The notes: generated from the sequence alone by a model not told the origin. A DNA stretch of 64,000 nt from Desulfomonile tiedjei DSM 6799 (GCF_000266945.1 NC_018025.1:3724001-3788000), one strand, 5' to 3'; numbered from the stretch's first letter, positions 25,720 through 36,361 are shown. Numbers and translations are program-made.

Positions 25720-28104
25720 TCAGCACGTTATGGCGAGCGGGGCACTCTGTGCCAAGCTGTCCATGACCCGCTGCAGCCGGTCCGCCAGGGCACTCGACCG
25801 CAAGTTGACCCCGACCCGCAGCGCTTTCATTCCCTTGACATCAGGGAGGTCGTCCAATTCCATTTCCTCGAGATCGTCATTGAGAAAGCCGCCATATTGG
25901 AGAAATGCCACGTGGAGACGCATTTCTCGTTCTTCTTCGAGACGGGAATAGACGATAGAGATCTTCCCCGGCTGGGTCAGACGCTCGGTCCCTTCTCTGA
26001 TTGTGGCTTTGTCGATACGAGACCGGATGATTTCATGGGCTACATTGTAAGCACCATCCACATCGAAGCGTTTCTCGTCGAATCGGAATCGGATAGCGAG
26101 CGGATTGTGATTGACAAGGATGAGGTGTGTAGTCTCCAGAGGAACCTTCAGCGATCCGTTGAGCTGTTCCGTATGCCACGCAAGGCCACAGGCTACCATA
26201 AGTTGCCAGATGCGGAGGTTTCGCACGAAAAGCTCGTCGAATTCCCCGGTCTCCATCATGGAAGCTCCCATGTACACGACATAGTCGATGCCATCAGTCT
26301 GGTGCTTATCGAAATAGTGAGGGAAAATGGCCTGAGCTTCGGCCTCCTCGGCATCCAGGTATGCTGACATGCGTTCGTTGAAGAGTGAGACGCTTTCCTC
26401 GAAATCACGGCGTTTGTTGTAAACCGTGCCTTTTTCGGAATCTATCGCTGTTCGGTACGCCTCAATGGCATCCGCAACCCTCCCACCTAGCTCACGGAAC
26501 CTCTTGAAGAGAGGCTCTACCTGGCTGTGGATGAATCCGAGAATCGCTGCTTCATCTCCTGTCGTAAAAGTGTCGCTGACGCGATCGAGATGGGCAACGA
26601 TCTGAAACGCAAGCTCGTCCAGTATAGGTAACCGCCTCACCTCCGAGGCCGCGTGGACCACCGCCAGTGCAAGCGACAGATGATTCGTCATATCCTCACG
26701 TATGCCGGCATTGCGCGCGTGGGAAGAACCTCGAATATCCGAAGTGCCGTAGAGAGGATACACTTCGCGAAAAACAATGGGTTCCAACTCGGAGGCTTCG
26801 CCTTTTTGCGCGGACTCCAGGTGCTCGAGGACAGCCTTTCTGAATCGCCATTCCACGGTGGGATGCACTGCTGTGCACTTCTGTTTGATGACGCTTTCCA
26901 CGTTCTTGTGCAGCTCATCCAGGGAGCGCGCGAGGGCCATGGAAAATCGCGGCACCAATTGGTCCGCGAGCATTTCGTGAGTCGGTCGGAACGCGTCCGG
27001 GTGTTGGGCGCCGAGGGCAACGGTTCCTATCAGTTCTTCCTGATAATGCAAAGGAACCACCATGAGCGATCTGAGGCCGCCTTCGAGAAGATCCATGTCG
27101 ACAGTGGTGAGCGAAGCTTCTGCAGCCAGGTCCGGAACGCGAAGAATTCTTCCATTCTCCATGGCACGGTCAAAGACCGATCCATCGAAGACCTCCGCTT
27201 CCACGTGACGAGAGGCGGTGAAGATGCAGTTGCAGACCATATGACATCCGGTGTTGAGTAGAAGCACCCGATCCTCAAGGCACGCGGCAAGGCTCGAGGT
27301 GAGATCCGGCATGCGAAAGAGAGTACGAAGCCTCTGCTGGAGTCGCGCAAACCCTGGTTCCGAAATGAACGAGTCCTTGTCGATGAGATCTCTGTCCAAC
27401 GCGGCAAGAACCTTCTGGTCCGTCACCTCCATAGCTTTTATGGCCACGAATCCCCGAAACTCGAATTGCTCGGGAGGAAGCACCTGCCTCAGAACCTCCG
27501 GTTGGTTCAGATTGGCCAGGATAGTTTCTCGCTGTTCAGGAGTGAGGATCTCGGGAGCACCCACTCGATGAATTTCCACAAAGCGGGTGTTCAGCGTGAG
27601 TGAAAAATATCTGTCGAGACCTGTCTCCGGGTCAGGGACCACATGAATCTCAGGGATGTCTATTCCCTCTTCAATGCCGTAACAGTTCTTCAGGATGAAG
27701 AAGTAGGCTCGCAAGATTCGTTTGCGTACGTACTCGTCGGGTGCGAGACACGGATGTCCCCTGTACGATCTGTCGCCGTTAAGAAGCAATCCCTCGAAAT
27801 TGGGAGAAGCCAAAAACGGGCTCAAAGTAAAAGGGACCGCTGCGGCCATTGCTTCGGTATCCCAAAGTGCCCGCGGAAAAACAGCGTCCATAAGATAGCT
27901 GACAAGCTGGCGATGAGGCTCCAAATCCGCCAGGTTTTCGATCGGCTCCAGAAGAATAGGGATCTGCATCAGCGGCTCACGAAACCCCGCAGAGTGCGAG
28001 ACGTCCTTCCCACAACCGGCGCCAGTGCACTGCTCCCAGAAGTCGACCAACGGTTTGAGATTCAGTACGCATCGAAACGGATAGTCACGCAGAGTGGTTT
28101 CCAT
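25720..28104 (-). CDS. Large GAF-domain protein of unknown function
   Basis: This 794-residue protein has one recognisable domain, a GAF-like sensor at about 320-430 (RHVEAEVFDGSVFDRAMENG, LRSLMVVPLHYQEELIGTVALGAQ). The flanking regions are mostly helical and unlike known catalytic domains; no kinase, GGDEF or HD motif is seen. It has no signal peptide. The start ATG 28104 is preceded by AAGGAGG at good spacing, better than the upstream in-frame ATG at 28194. It probably senses a small ligand or redox state, but output and partners are unknown. It stands alone between the selenoprotein and HicAB. Confidence 0.72.
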   Translation of the reverse strand: METTLRDYPFRCVLNLKPLVDFWEQCTGAGCGKDVSHSAGFREPLMQIPILLEPIENLADLEPHRQLVSYLMDAVFPRALWDTEAMAAAVPFTLSPFLASPNFEGLLLNGDRSYRGHPCLAPDEYVRKRILRAYFFILKNCYGIEEGIDIPEIHVVPDPETGLDRYFSLTLNTRFVEIHRVGAPEILTPEQRETILANLNQPEVLRQVLPPEQFEFRGFVAIKAMEVTDQKVLAALDRDLIDKDSFISEPGFARLQQRLRTLFRMPDLTSSLAACLEDRVLLLNTGCHMVCNCIFTASRHVEAEVFDGSVFDRAMENGRILRVPDLAAEASLTTVDMDLLEGGLRSLMVVPLHYQEELIGTVALGAQHPDAFRPTHEMLADQLVPRFSMALARSLDELHKNVESVIKQKCTAVHPTVEWRFRKAVLEHLESAQKGEASELEPIVFREVYPLYGTSDIRGSSHARNAGIREDMTNHLSLALAVVHAASEVRRLPILDELAFQIVAHLDRVSDTFTTGDEAAILGFIHSQVEPLFKRFRELGGRVADAIEAYRTAIDSEKGTVYNKRRDFEESVSLFNERMSAYLDAEEAEAQAIFPHYFDKHQTDGIDYVVYMGASMMETGEFDELFVRNLRIWQLMVACGLAWHTEQLNGSLKVPLETTHLILVNHNPLAIRFRFDEKRFDVDGAYNVAHEIIRSRIDKATIREGTERLTQPGKISIVYSRLEEEREMRLHVAFLQYGGFLNDDLEEMELDDLPDVKGMKALRVGVNLRSSALADRLQRVMDSLAQSAPLAITC

Positions 28105-28149
28105 GATCGGCCTCCTTCGGGGAATAGGCGCTAACCCAGAGTGTTCTTG

Positions 28150-28345
28150 GTTGGTTGTTCCGGAGGAACAACTGCAAATAGGCCGGCGATTCATCGCCGG
28201 TTAAGAAAAAACATAATGATTTCCGAGTCCCAGAAGGACGGCTGATACACAAATTCCCGGCAATGAATTACCGGGCTATTTTCCTTAGTCCCTTTGGGAC
28301 AAAGAATTGGAACAAAGCTAGCGCACATGCCCCTTCGGGGTACTG
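28150..28345. repeat. Cluster of short palindromic repeats
   Basis: Several stems lie in a row: CCGGCGATTCATCGCCGG, CCGGCAATGAATTACCGG, GTCCCTTTGGGAC and CCCCTTCGGGG. They are unlike repeat family 1 and resemble REP clusters. They fill the gap between the GAF gene and hicA. Confidence 0.65.
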
Positions 28346-28353
28346 CGCAGAGG

Positions 28354-28539
28354 CTATTTCGCCTCCAGGCCCAGATACTTCATAATGTGCTTCGCGAGTG
28401 CTTCGTCAACTTCGGCATGTCTCGGAACGGGTTGCTTTTGTCTTGTCATTGGATTCAAGTAGATGTCGTGTCGGGAGCCGTGGCGATGCAGGACACAGCC
28501 TGCCTGGATCAGTTGCCGAACCAGCTCACTTCTCTTCAT
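28354..28539 (-). CDS. hicA: HicA-type toxin
   Basis: This 61-residue mRNA interferase has a double-stranded RNA-binding-like fold: MKRSELVRQLIQAGCVLHRHGSRHDIYLNP, with the catalytic His in HGSRHDIY, and VPRHAEVDEALAKHIMKYLG. HicA cleaves mRNA and is blocked by HicB. The ATG overlaps the stop of the upstream hicB gene (ATGA), so the two are coupled. Gene order is antitoxin first, the reverse of the classical order but common. Confidence 0.92.
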   Translation of the reverse strand: MKRSELVRQLIQAGCVLHRHGSRHDIYLNPMTRQKQPVPRHAEVDEALAKHIMKYLGLEAK

Positions 28540-28727
28540 AGCACAATTTCTTTGATCTCATAGGAATCCGGGACGTCATCCAGAGCCATGAGAAGGTAGG
28601 CATCGCGAAGATTGGCTTCCAACTCTTCCGGAGTCTCCCCTTGAGTCATGATCTCAGGATGCTCCAAGAGCTTGCCCAGCCAGAACTTGTCACCTTTCCA
28701 ATAAATCATCGTGAGCTTTCTCTTCAT
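28536..28727 (-). CDS. hicB: HicB-type antitoxin
   Basis: This 63-residue HicB-like protein (MIYWKGDKFWLGKLLEHPEIMTQGETPEELEANLRDAYLLM) has the partial RNase H fold that covers HicA. No C-terminal DNA-binding domain is present, so autoregulation by this protein alone is doubtful. The ATG at 28727 (MKRKLTMIY) fits the family better than the upstream ATG at 28772. Confidence 0.85.
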   Translation of the reverse strand: MKRKLTMIYWKGDKFWLGKLLEHPEIMTQGETPEELEANLRDAYLLMALDDVPDSYEIKEIVL

Positions 28728-29223
28728 GTCAGCACTCCCGATTTCCAGGAATCCGCGGCGGATCACGTTCACTCACACCGATCCGCAGAAAATCACCCAT
28801 TTGCACCAATAAGTCCGCCCCTTATCGACTCCGGCCCTTCCGATGACCGGGGAATCAGGGATTCCTAGTTTAGAGTACTATCCTTCGGAGCCTGAGTCAA
28901 ACTCCGGGGACATCCAGAGGTCAGTAGGAATAGAGAGGCTGCCATTTGGGCAGCGGTACTGTGAAGATCGCCATCGATGAGACCTAGTCCCCTCGATGGG
29001 CGCCAGGATCACATCGTGCTTGCCTTGGCGGCGAACGCGGGCCTATACTCCAGCGCATCGGAGGACAAGGACGGCCGTGGCGTTCCCGGCCCAGTCGATG
29101 GGCGTGCAGTTCGGGAGTAGGTTCTTGCACGGAAAAGAAGCTTCGGTCCCACATCTGATGCGAATCTGGTCATTGTGAGGTGTGAGACCTCGACTGGAGG
29201 AGCAGAATAACAAGGAGGGGCTC
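28728..29223. other. Intergenic region without supported genes
   Basis: About 495 bp upstream of hicB and the ICMT-like gene. A short open frame exists at 28996-29178 but has no family features or ribosome site. Divergent promoters should lie here; none is clear. Confidence 0.4.
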
Positions 29224-29826
29224 TTGGAGATCATCATTGTTCAGGTGCTTGGCGTCTTCACATTTCTGATAGGCTCTGTCTGGCTCGGGACCTGGATCAG
29301 GCGTGCCCCTGACAAGGACACGGCTGAAAAGGCCAGCCGTATCAGTCACTTGCTGTTCTGGAGCTGTCTGGTGCTGCCTGGCTCGATCGGTCTTCTCTAC
29401 CCGGGCCTGACTCGTTACGATTCGATTTTGGGGGTGCCGTCGCTTCCACTGCAGAGCCCGGCATTCGCCGGTGGCCTTGTGCTGCTATTGGTGGGAATCG
29501 GCTTTCTGGTCAGATCGAACCACGCGTTGATCAGGCTCGGAAGGGGGATCGCAGCATTCCTGCTTACACGGCAAGTAGTCAGCGAGCAGGTCTACCACTG
29601 GGGCAGGAATCCAATGTCTCTTGGGTATTACCTGGCTTGTATAGGGATGGGCCTGATGGCGGGCTCCACCACAGTCACTCTTGGGGCCTTGTTCCTAATA
29701 ATTCCTGTTCACATGTTTAACCTGAGATATTTTGAAGAACGTGAACTGGAGCTCCGATACGGACAACCATATCTCGAGTACAAGCGCCGCGTTCCCTTTC
29801 TTTTGCCGAAGCTCGGAAGAGGTTGA
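29224..29826 (+). CDS. Isoprenylcysteine carboxyl methyltransferase-like membrane protein
   Basis: This 200-residue integral membrane protein has about five hydrophobic segments. Its C-terminal half carries the ICMT/PEMT signature: YHWGRNPMSLGYYLACIGMG, then NLRYFEERELELRYGQPYLEYKRRVPFLLP, the SAM-binding and catalytic region of this methyltransferase superfamily. Bacterial members methylate lipids or unknown substrates; prenylated proteins are not expected. The TTG start at 29224 has AAGGAGG about 7 nt upstream, better than GTG 29182. Confidence 0.85.
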   Translation: MEIIIVQVLGVFTFLIGSVWLGTWIRRAPDKDTAEKASRISHLLFWSCLVLPGSIGLLYPGLTRYDSILGVPSLPLQSPAFAGGLVLLLVGIGFLVRSNHALIRLGRGIAAFLLTRQVVSEQVYHWGRNPMSLGYYLACIGMGLMAGSTTVTLGALFLIIPVHMFNLRYFEERELELRYGQPYLEYKRRVPFLLPKLGRG

Positions 29827-29946
29827 GGGATGTGCGCCTGACGCTCCGCTCAAGTGCAAGCAAGGCCGGGCGGATCAAAGCCAATCGCCAGAGAACTGAG
29901 CAGAGGCTGAAGCGTGGAAACGAGGACTGCAATAAAAGGCGCCCAT

Positions 29947-30444
29947 ATGAACGCAACAGCAAACATCGAAATCCGGAATGGTAAGCCATCAGATCATCAG
30001 AGCATTGTTTCCGTTATGCCCGATTGGTGGGGCGGACGGGATCTGTCGTCTTCGGTGCTGAAGATCTTCTTTATTCATTTTGCCGACACCACGTATGTGG
30101 CTGAAATAGGAGACGATCTGATCGGTTTCCTGGTGGGGTTCCTGTCGCAGTCGGATAAGGATGTGGGGTATATCCATTTTATGGGCGTTCATCCGGAGTA
30201 CCGGAGGGCAGGTGTCGGACGCCGCCTGTATCAACGGTTTTACGATGGCTGTGCAGCAAACGACAGGCCGATTGTCAAGTCGTGCACTTCACCCATAAAC
30301 AAGCTTTCCATTGCTTTCCACCTTCGCATGGGCTTCGAAATCGAGCCCGGTGACGGAATAGTTGACGGTGTTCCTGTCACGATGGACTTTCTGAGAGCCA
30401 ATGATCCCAAAGTGCTTTTCAGAAAAGAGCTAAGGAAGAAATGA
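29947..30444 (+). CDS. GNAT-family N-acetyltransferase
   Basis: This 165-residue acetyltransferase shows IRNGKPSDHQSIVSVMPDWWGG, then IGFLVGFLSQSDKDVGYIHFMGVHPEYRRAGVGRRLYQRFYDG, in which the R-x-x-G-V-G-R loop binds acetyl-CoA, and SIAFHLRMGFEIEPGDG near the end. The substrate is unknown. I start at ATG 29947; GTG 29914 is in frame. A fragment of a different GNAT gene follows 35 bp downstream. Confidence 0.88.
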   Translation: MNATANIEIRNGKPSDHQSIVSVMPDWWGGRDLSSSVLKIFFIHFADTTYVAEIGDDLIGFLVGFLSQSDKDVGYIHFMGVHPEYRRAGVGRRLYQRFYDGCAANDRPIVKSCTSPINKLSIAFHLRMGFEIEPGDGIVDGVPVTMDFLRANDPKVLFRKELRKK

Positions 30445-30479
30445 GAGCTCATCCGCAGGCCCTTCAGTAGGAGTTGAAC

Positions 30480-30557
30480 ATGATCATCCATAATGAGACA
30501 ATGTCCGATGTCGACGCAATATCTGAGGTAACCAAAGCGGCTTTCGAAAACCCGTAA
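30480..30557 (+). pseudogene. Remnant of a second GNAT acetyltransferase (N-terminus only)
   Basis: A 25-codon reading frame (MIIHNETMSDVDAISEVTKA, then AFENP and stop) matches the first beta-alpha unit of YhbS-type acetyltransferases. It has its own GTAGGAG ribosome site. The rest of the gene is missing; the 3' end of the convergent carB lies 15 bp on, so a deletion next to carB removed it. Confidence 0.6.
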
Positions 30558-30571
30558 CAACGATACCAGCA

Positions 30572-33500
30572 TCAGCTATCTTTAGAGATATTTTTCGTTC
30601 CGTGATACTCCTGGAGCGAGACGACCCGGAATGTGTCTCCTCTTCGAATTGCTCTGAGTCCCAAAGACAACGCGTTCGCTCCGGCAATGGTGGTGAAATA
30701 GGGTACATTGTGATTCAGAGCTGCGAGACGAATCCTGTACGAATCCTGCATGGATTTCTTGTCTGCAGACGTGTTTATCAGCAGGGCAATCTTATTCTGG
30801 CGGATAAGGTCGATTACGTCGACATCACGTTTTTCATGGACCTTGTCGACGCGAGTACAGGGAATTCCGGCAGCTTCCAGAGCCACTGCAGTTCCATTGG
30901 TACACACGAAGGTGAATCCGCATTCCTTCAAACGACGGGCGACAATCACCGCATTGGCCTTGTCCGCGTGAGCTACGCTGAGGAACACCATGCCGCCTGA
31001 CGGGATTGGAAAATCCGTACTGTACTGAGATTTGAGAAACGCCGGACCGAACTCCCGGTCGATTCCCATGACCTCACCCGTGGATTTCATCTCCGGTCCG
31101 AGCACGACATCCACGCCAGGGAACTTGATGAAGGGAAACACCGCTTCTTTCACGCTCACGTGATCGGGAAGAATCTCTTTCGTAAATCCCAGTTCATGGA
31201 GCTTCTTTCCAGCCATGACGCGAGCGCCGATCTTCGCAAGGGGCACTCCAATTGCCTTGGATACAAAGGGAATGGTTCTCGATGCCCTGGGATTCACTTC
31301 CAGGACGAAGATTTCTCCCTCTTTGAGCGCAAGCTGCAGGTTCATGAGTCCTTTCACCTTCAGCTCCAGAGCCAGCATGCGAGTAATGCGGCGGATCTCG
31401 TCCAGATGATACCGTCCGAGACTGTACGGCGGCAGTGAACAGGAAGAATCGCCCGAATGCACTCCCGCTTCTTCAATGTGTTCCATGATGCCGCCGATCA
31501 CCACGTTTTCGCCATCCGCCACTGCGTCCACGTCTATTTCCACCGCGCCGGTGAGATATCCATCGACAAGGATCGGGTGCTCGGGCGAAGCCTGAACGAC
31601 GTGCGTCAAATAGTCCTTGAGATCCTGTTCGTTGTGGACAATCTCCATGGCCCGTCCGCCAAGAACGTACGAGGGCCGTACCACGAGCGGATAGCCGATC
31701 CGCTCAGCCACTTCCATCACTTCCGCGTACGAATGGGCTATGTCGTTGGGCGGTTGATTCAGCCCCAGAGCTATGAGCATCTCTTTGAAGCGCTTCCGAT
31801 CCTCGGCACGGTCGATTGCATCGGGCAGCGTGCCGATAATCGGAACTCCTGCCTCCCAGAGCGATACAGCGAGTTTCAGGGGAGTCTGGCCTCCGAATTG
31901 TACGATGACTCCATCAGGTTTCTCGCGTTTTACAATTTCCACCACGTCTTCAAAGGTGAGAGGCTCGAAGTACAGTCTGTCCGAGGTATCGTAATCGGTG
32001 CTTACAGTTTCCGGGTTACAGTTGACCATAATGGTCTCGTAATTGTCCTCTTTAAGCGCAAATGCACCATGCACGCAGCAGTAATCGAATTCGATCCCCT
32101 GACCGATGCGGTTTGGACCTCCACCGAGAATGACGATCTTCTTTCGGTCTGTCGGTGCGGATTCGTCTTCGTCTTCGTACGAGGAATACAGATACGGAGT
32201 ATGTGCTTCGAATTCCGCTGCACAGGTGTCTACTCTCTTGTACACGGGGATTACCGTGTTCTTCTCTCTGAGCTCCCGAATATCCTTTTCGGTTTTTCCT
32301 GTGATCTGCGCCAGGCGAATATCCGAAAAACCGTACGCTTTGGCGTCACGCAGAGCTTCGGCAGCATCATCTGCCTCAAGCCTGCCGGACCTGGCAAGAT
32401 CGGTTTCCATTTCCACGATTTGCGCGATCTGCCCCAGGAACCAGGGGTCCACTTTGGATGCTTCGTAAATGTCTTCCAGAGAAATCCCGGCTCGAATTGC
32501 GTCTGCCAGATACCACAGCCTTTCAGGCGTCGGTATCGCCACATGCTGTAGGATCTCACCCCGTGAGAGATCGGAAGGAAGTCTGGGATCAAGCCCATAC
32601 ACATCGATCTCCAGGGATCGGATCGCTTTCTGGAGCGATTCTTTGAATGTGCGGCCGATTGCCATGACTTCACCCACTGATTTCATCTGGGTATTGAGAA
32701 CCCTGTCAGCACTGGGGAATTTCTCGAAAGTGAACCTGGGGATTTTGGTTACCACGTAGTCTATGGTGGGCTCAAAGGAAGCAGGTGTTTTGAGCGTGAT
32801 ATCATTGGCTATTTCGTCAAGAGTATATCCTACCGCGAGTTTTGCGGCAATTTTCGCAATGGGAAAACCCGTGGCTTTTGACGCCAGAGCACTGGATCGG
32901 CTCACCCGCGGGTTCATTTCAATGACCACCACGCGTCCGTTATCCGGATGCACAGCAAACTGGATATTCGATCCTCCGGTATCCACTCCGATTTCACGGA
33001 TGATCGCAATGGACTGATCGCGTAGGATCTGGTACTCCTTGTCCGTGAGTGTCTGGGCAGGTGCGATGGTTATGGAATCGCCGGTATGCACGCCCATGGG
33101 ATCGAAGTTTTCTATGGAACAGATGATCACGACGTTGTCGCCGCCGTCCCGCATGACCTCGAGTTCGAACTCTTTCCAACCGAGCACGGATTCTTCCACG
33201 AGAATCCTGTTCACAGGGGACACTTCCAATCCCCATCGGGCGAGATCGTTAAATTGCTCCTCGGAATACGCGATGCTTCCGCCTGTGCCCCCCAGAGTAA
33301 AGGACGGCCGTATAACATTGGGGAACCCGATTCGCCGGGCGACTTCCCAAGCCTGATCGATATTTTCCGCGTACCCGCTTTCGGGAAGATCCAGTCCTAT
33401 ATTGGTCATAGCGATCTTGAACAGATCACGGTCTTCCGCTTTCTTTATCGCGTCTATTCCCGCACCGATGAGTTCCACGTTATACTTCTGAAGCACTCCG

Positions 33501-33814
33501 GCGTCATGAAGCTCCACAGCCTTGTTGAGAGCCGTCTGTCCGCCGAGTGTGGGGAGCAGTGCGTCCGGTCGTTCTCGTTCGATGATCGTGGTGAGAATGT
33601 CGAGCTTGAGCGGTTCGATATAGGTGGCATCCGAGAATTCCGGATCGGTCATAATGGTTGCCGGATTCGAATTGACCAGGATGACGCGATATCCTTCTTC
33701 CTTGAGTGCCTTGAGAGCCTGGGTTCCTGAATAATCGAATTCGCAGGCTTGTCCGATGATGATCGGGCCTGATCCGATCATAAGTATGGATTTGATGTCT
33801 GTTCTTTTCGGCAT
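30572..33814 (-). CDS. carB: Carbamoyl phosphate synthase large subunit
   Basis: CarB makes carbamoyl phosphate from bicarbonate, ammonia and two ATP for arginine and pyrimidine synthesis. The protein is full length, 1080 residues, with both synthetase halves: [23 protein letters not shown] at the start and [22 protein letters not shown] at the middle, each followed by ATP-grasp domains ([21 protein letters not shown]). The C-terminal allosteric MGS domain is present ([18 protein letters not shown]). The ATG at 33814 fits the family start. carA is not adjacent; the gene is divergent from the MATE exporter. Confidence 0.97.
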   Translation of the reverse strand: MPKRTDIKSILMIGSGPIIIGQACEFDYSGTQALKALKEEGYRVILVNSNPATIMTDPEFSDATYIEPLKLDILTTIIERERPDALLPTLGGQTALNKAVELHDAGVLQKYNVELIGAGIDAIKKAEDRDLFKIAMTNIGLDLPESGYAENIDQAWEVARRIGFPNVIRPSFTLGGTGGSIAYSEEQFNDLARWGLEVSPVNRILVEESVLGWKEFELEVMRDGGDNVVIICSIENFDPMGVHTGDSITIAPAQTLTDKEYQILRDQSIAIIREIGVDTGGSNIQFAVHPDNGRVVVIEMNPRVSRSSALASKATGFPIAKIAAKLAVGYTLDEIANDITLKTPASFEPTIDYVVTKIPRFTFEKFPSADRVLNTQMKSVGEVMAIGRTFKESLQKAIRSLEIDVYGLDPRLPSDLSRGEILQHVAIPTPERLWYLADAIRAGISLEDIYEASKVDPWFLGQIAQIVEMETDLARSGRLEADDAAEALRDAKAYGFSDIRLAQITGKTEKDIRELREKNTVIPVYKRVDTCAAEFEAHTPYLYSSYEDEDESAPTDRKKIVILGGGPNRIGQGIEFDYCCVHGAFALKEDNYETIMVNCNPETVSTDYDTSDRLYFEPLTFEDVVEIVKREKPDGVIVQFGGQTPLKLAVSLWEAGVPIIGTLPDAIDRAEDRKRFKEMLIALGLNQPPNDIAHSYAEVMEVAERIGYPLVVRPSYVLGGRAMEIVHNEQDLKDYLTHVVQASPEHPILVDGYLTGAVEIDVDAVADGENVVIGGIMEHIEEAGVHSGDSSCSLPPYSLGRYHLDEIRRITRMLALELKVKGLMNLQLALKEGEIFVLEVNPRASRTIPFVSKAIGVPLAKIGARVMAGKKLHELGFTKEILPDHVSVKEAVFPFIKFPGVDVVLGPEMKSTGEVMGIDREFGPAFLKSQYSTDFPIPSGGMVFLSVAHADKANAVIVARRLKECGFTFVCTNGTAVALEAAGIPCTRVDKVHEKRDVDVIDLIRQNKIALLINTSADKKSMQDSYRIRLAALNHNVPYFTTIAGANALSLGLRAIRRGDTFRVVSLQEYHGTKNISKDS

Positions 33815-33953
33815 AGTTGATGTGGTCCTGCAGGGAAATACCCGAAAATTGGTCACCGGAAACTATAGGTGGCGCAACGGAAAAATACAAGAGTATCTGC
33901 CCGGATTATGATCGGCTTCATGTCAGCATTGTCGAAAACCTTCCGGAAGGGTT

Positions 33954-35411
33954 ATGTTTAGAGTGATGCGAGAGTTCATGAGAAATTTTGGTCAAATGAA
34001 ATCCATTTCGGAAGTGAGGCATTTTCTCCTGGAATCCTGGAACATGGGATGGCCTATCATCCTGATCATGTTCTTCCAATTCCTCATTGGACTTACCGAT
34101 GTCTACGTAGCGGGTTTGCTCGGAAAAGAAATATTGGCCGCTGTGGGGTATGTGGGTCAACTCTACTGGACACTCATGATTTTGGCCAACGGCATTACTG
34201 TTGGAACGGTGTCCATGGTCTCTCAGGCCTATGGAGCGAAACATCCGGAAGGTGTGGGGAGCATTACAGCTCACTCTCTTGTTTTGGGCGTCTTCATCTC
34301 TGGTGTGCTCACTGTTCTCGCTCAATTGTTTCCGGAACAGATAACGAGATTTGCCGGAATGCCCCCGGAAATTCAAGGAATTGCCACTGCGTTCCTGCGC
34401 GTCTTCTCGCTCGTGCTTATCCCGACGTACATCATGATCATAACGAGCGGTGTTTTGAGATCTTCCGGCCGGGTGCGCGTCGCAATGCTCAACAGTTTTG
34501 TCACTGCAATGGTGAATATCGTGGCCGACCTGTCGCTGGGGTTGGGATGGGGACCGATACCGGCTCTCGGGTTCATCGGGATAGCGTGGGGCACTGCCAT
34601 TGCCACTACTATCGGCATGGTCTTGAATCTCGGATACGTGATTCGAGGAGAGAAACTCCAGATCCTGCATTCCCTGGGAAGACCTCTTCCTAGATGCATG
34701 CGGAATCTGGTGAAGCTGGGCGTGCCCACGGCACTCCAGCAGACTGCCTGGAACGCAGGAACCCTGGTTGTCTATTTTCTTGCAGGACAGCTTCAGGCAG
34801 GGGAAATAACGGCTCTTGCCGCAATGACCGCGGGCGTCCGGGTGGAGGCGGTAATCTTCCTCCCGGTATTTGCGTTTAATATGGCATCTGCAGTTCTCAC
34901 CGGCACCAGGTTGGGAGCGGGAGATGTAAGCAGTGCGCGATCCGGTGCGAAGGCGACTGCATTGCTCTGCCTGGGAATTATTCTCCTGCCGGCAGTAGCG
35001 ATTTTCTTTCTTGCGCCGTACATATCCGCTTTTCTTACAGAAGATGCTGCGGTTCGCGAAGAAATGACCCGCTATCTTCAGATCAATATGGTGGGAGTCC
35101 CTTTTCTGGCCCTGGGAATCACGCTTTCCGGTGCTCTGCAGGGAGCCGGTGACACATTCGGCACCATGAAGATCATTTTTACAGGAATGTGGATATTTCG
35201 TATTCCTCTCATTTTGGTGGTTGTCCACATTTTTCATGCCGGCGCGCTGGGCATCTGGTGGTCCATGACCGTTTCCATGGTGCTGATGTGCAGTCTTCTT
35301 GTGCATCGTTTTGTCGGAGAGAAGTGGATAACCGCGTCCAGAGACAAGCAGACGAACACCATGCTTTGGGAAGCCTGTATACCCGAAGACAGGCCCTCCG
35401 AAACCAAATAG
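33954..35411 (+). CDS. MATE-family efflux transporter
   Basis: This 485-residue membrane protein has about twelve hydrophobic helices in two similar halves. Typical MATE features are NMGWPIILIMFFQFLIGLTDVYVAG early on, the TVSMVSQAYGAKHPE segment, LGLGWGPIPALGFIGIAWGTA, and GTRLGAGDVSSARSGAK at the equivalent place in the second half. MATE proteins export drugs or metabolites by Na+ or H+ antiport. Substrate unknown. GGAAGG lies just ahead of the ATG. Intergenic repeats begin 30 bp downstream. Confidence 0.92.
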   Translation: MFRVMREFMRNFGQMKSISEVRHFLLESWNMGWPIILIMFFQFLIGLTDVYVAGLLGKEILAAVGYVGQLYWTLMILANGITVGTVSMVSQAYGAKHPEGVGSITAHSLVLGVFISGVLTVLAQLFPEQITRFAGMPPEIQGIATAFLRVFSLVLIPTYIMIITSGVLRSSGRVRVAMLNSFVTAMVNIVADLSLGLGWGPIPALGFIGIAWGTAIATTIGMVLNLGYVIRGEKLQILHSLGRPLPRCMRNLVKLGVPTALQQTAWNAGTLVVYFLAGQLQAGEITALAAMTAGVRVEAVIFLPVFAFNMASAVLTGTRLGAGDVSSARSGAKATALLCLGIILLPAVAIFFLAPYISAFLTEDAAVREEMTRYLQINMVGVPFLALGITLSGALQGAGDTFGTMKIIFTGMWIFRIPLILVVVHIFHAGALGIWWSMTVSMVLMCSLLVHRFVGEKWITASRDKQTNTMLWEACIPEDRPSETK

Positions 35412-35454
35412 GCGTTGACCAAATGTCGGTTCCTTCCTTGAATGCCCCGGAGGG

Positions 35455-35696
35455 GCAACCCAGTGGTAGCCGTGGGTGTCAGAGACTGTCTCAAAATTCT
35501 CGAATACACAACAAATCGTGCCACGATTCGCCATCTTCGTAGGGGTAGGCCTAGTGCCTACCCTTATTTGGGCGGACACGAGACCCGCCCCTACAATCAG
35601 TCCAGCAGGACGATGATAAATTCGTGCCACGATCCGGGGTAAATTTCGACTTTTGAGACAGTCTCGTCAACCCACGGAAACGATGTGTCGAAATCC
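35455..35696 (+). repeat. Hairpin repeat family 2 (CCGTGGG type) split by element B
   Basis: Removing element B restores GGTAGCCGTGGGTGTCAACC then CACGG, a hairpin with 8-bp stem CCGTGGGT / ACCCACGG and loop GTCA. The same type occurs whole at 47912 (GTAGCCATGGGTGCAACCCA) and 35750 (CCACGGGTTTCACCCGTGG), and split at 48060. Confidence 0.7.
35482..35666 (+). mobile_element. Loop-inserting MITE-like element, copy B
   Basis: This 185-bp element has perfect 15-bp inverted ends GAGACTGTCTCAAAA / TTTTGAGACAGTCTC and direct repeats GTCA at 35478-35481 and 35667-35670. The duplicated GTCA is exactly the loop of the host hairpin. It lacks about 28 bp of the internal GGCC-rich part present in copies A, C and D. 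No ORF. Confidence 0.85.
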
Positions 35697-35744
35697 TTGT
35701 TCTTGCCGACCCCGCCGGGGTCGTTTATCAGAGATTATGGACGC

Positions 35745-35780
35745 TCTGTCCCACGGGTTTCACCCGTGGCTACTGTCGGT
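35745..35780. repeat. Family-2 hairpin, intact
   Basis: CCACGGGTTTCACCCGTGG followed by CTAC. It shows the uninterrupted state of the target in which copy D is inserted at 48075. Confidence 0.7.
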
Positions 35781-35896
35781 TCGCTCCTCCGGAGCTCGAA
35801 ATTTCATTTTCCCCCGAATAACTGAACACTTACGTGAGCGGTATGAGCATTTGTTCGCAAAGAGTATCGGGATTGTCCATTCAGCAGTTCCGTTAA

Positions 35897-36010
35897 ATGT
35901 TGTCATTGCGAGGAGCGCAGCGATCCAGCGTCTCGCGGGACAATCGCCCGGGACTCAGGCGCTTAATTTCAGGCGATTGCTTCGCTCTGCTCGCAATGGC
36001 AAGCTTTAAG
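35897..36010. repeat. Repeat of the CATTGCGAGGAGCG / CGCTCTGCTCGCAATG type
   Basis: A long imperfect inverted repeat whose outer arms are CATTGCGAGGAGCGCAGCGA and the matching TTCGCTCTGCTCGCAATG. Fragments occur near 5888, 19650 and 19905. From 36011 to 36361 nothing coding is seen. Confidence 0.65.
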
Positions 36011-36361
36011 GTCGCAGTAAGCATGAGGACCCTAAGGATTCTCGTTGTTCACTCTCGAGTGGTTCTGGTGTCGATCTTTTCTGCTTACTCACCACAATTT
36101 ATAAGGATTTTCCTTCCCCGGATAGAGAATGAACAACCATCTACAAAGAAGAGGAACAAAATACTTTTTCCTGGTATCTTAAACTAGTGAAGGAATCCCC
36201 CGGAAACGTGCTTGGTACGATTCCTTCGGAAATGCTGGTAGACAGTTCGTCCGAGAGTAATCTTCAAGTATAGCGAATTGACTGTTGTTGCTGAATTGTG
36301 GGGGGATTCAATTGGGGTGCGCGTCTCCAAGAGATCGGCCGCTTTTAGGGAGGGGAATGGT

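Noticed and set aside
28996-29178. 60-codon frame upstream of the ICMT-like gene
   Set aside because: No ribosome site, no domain, and an amino-acid make-up typical of random frames.
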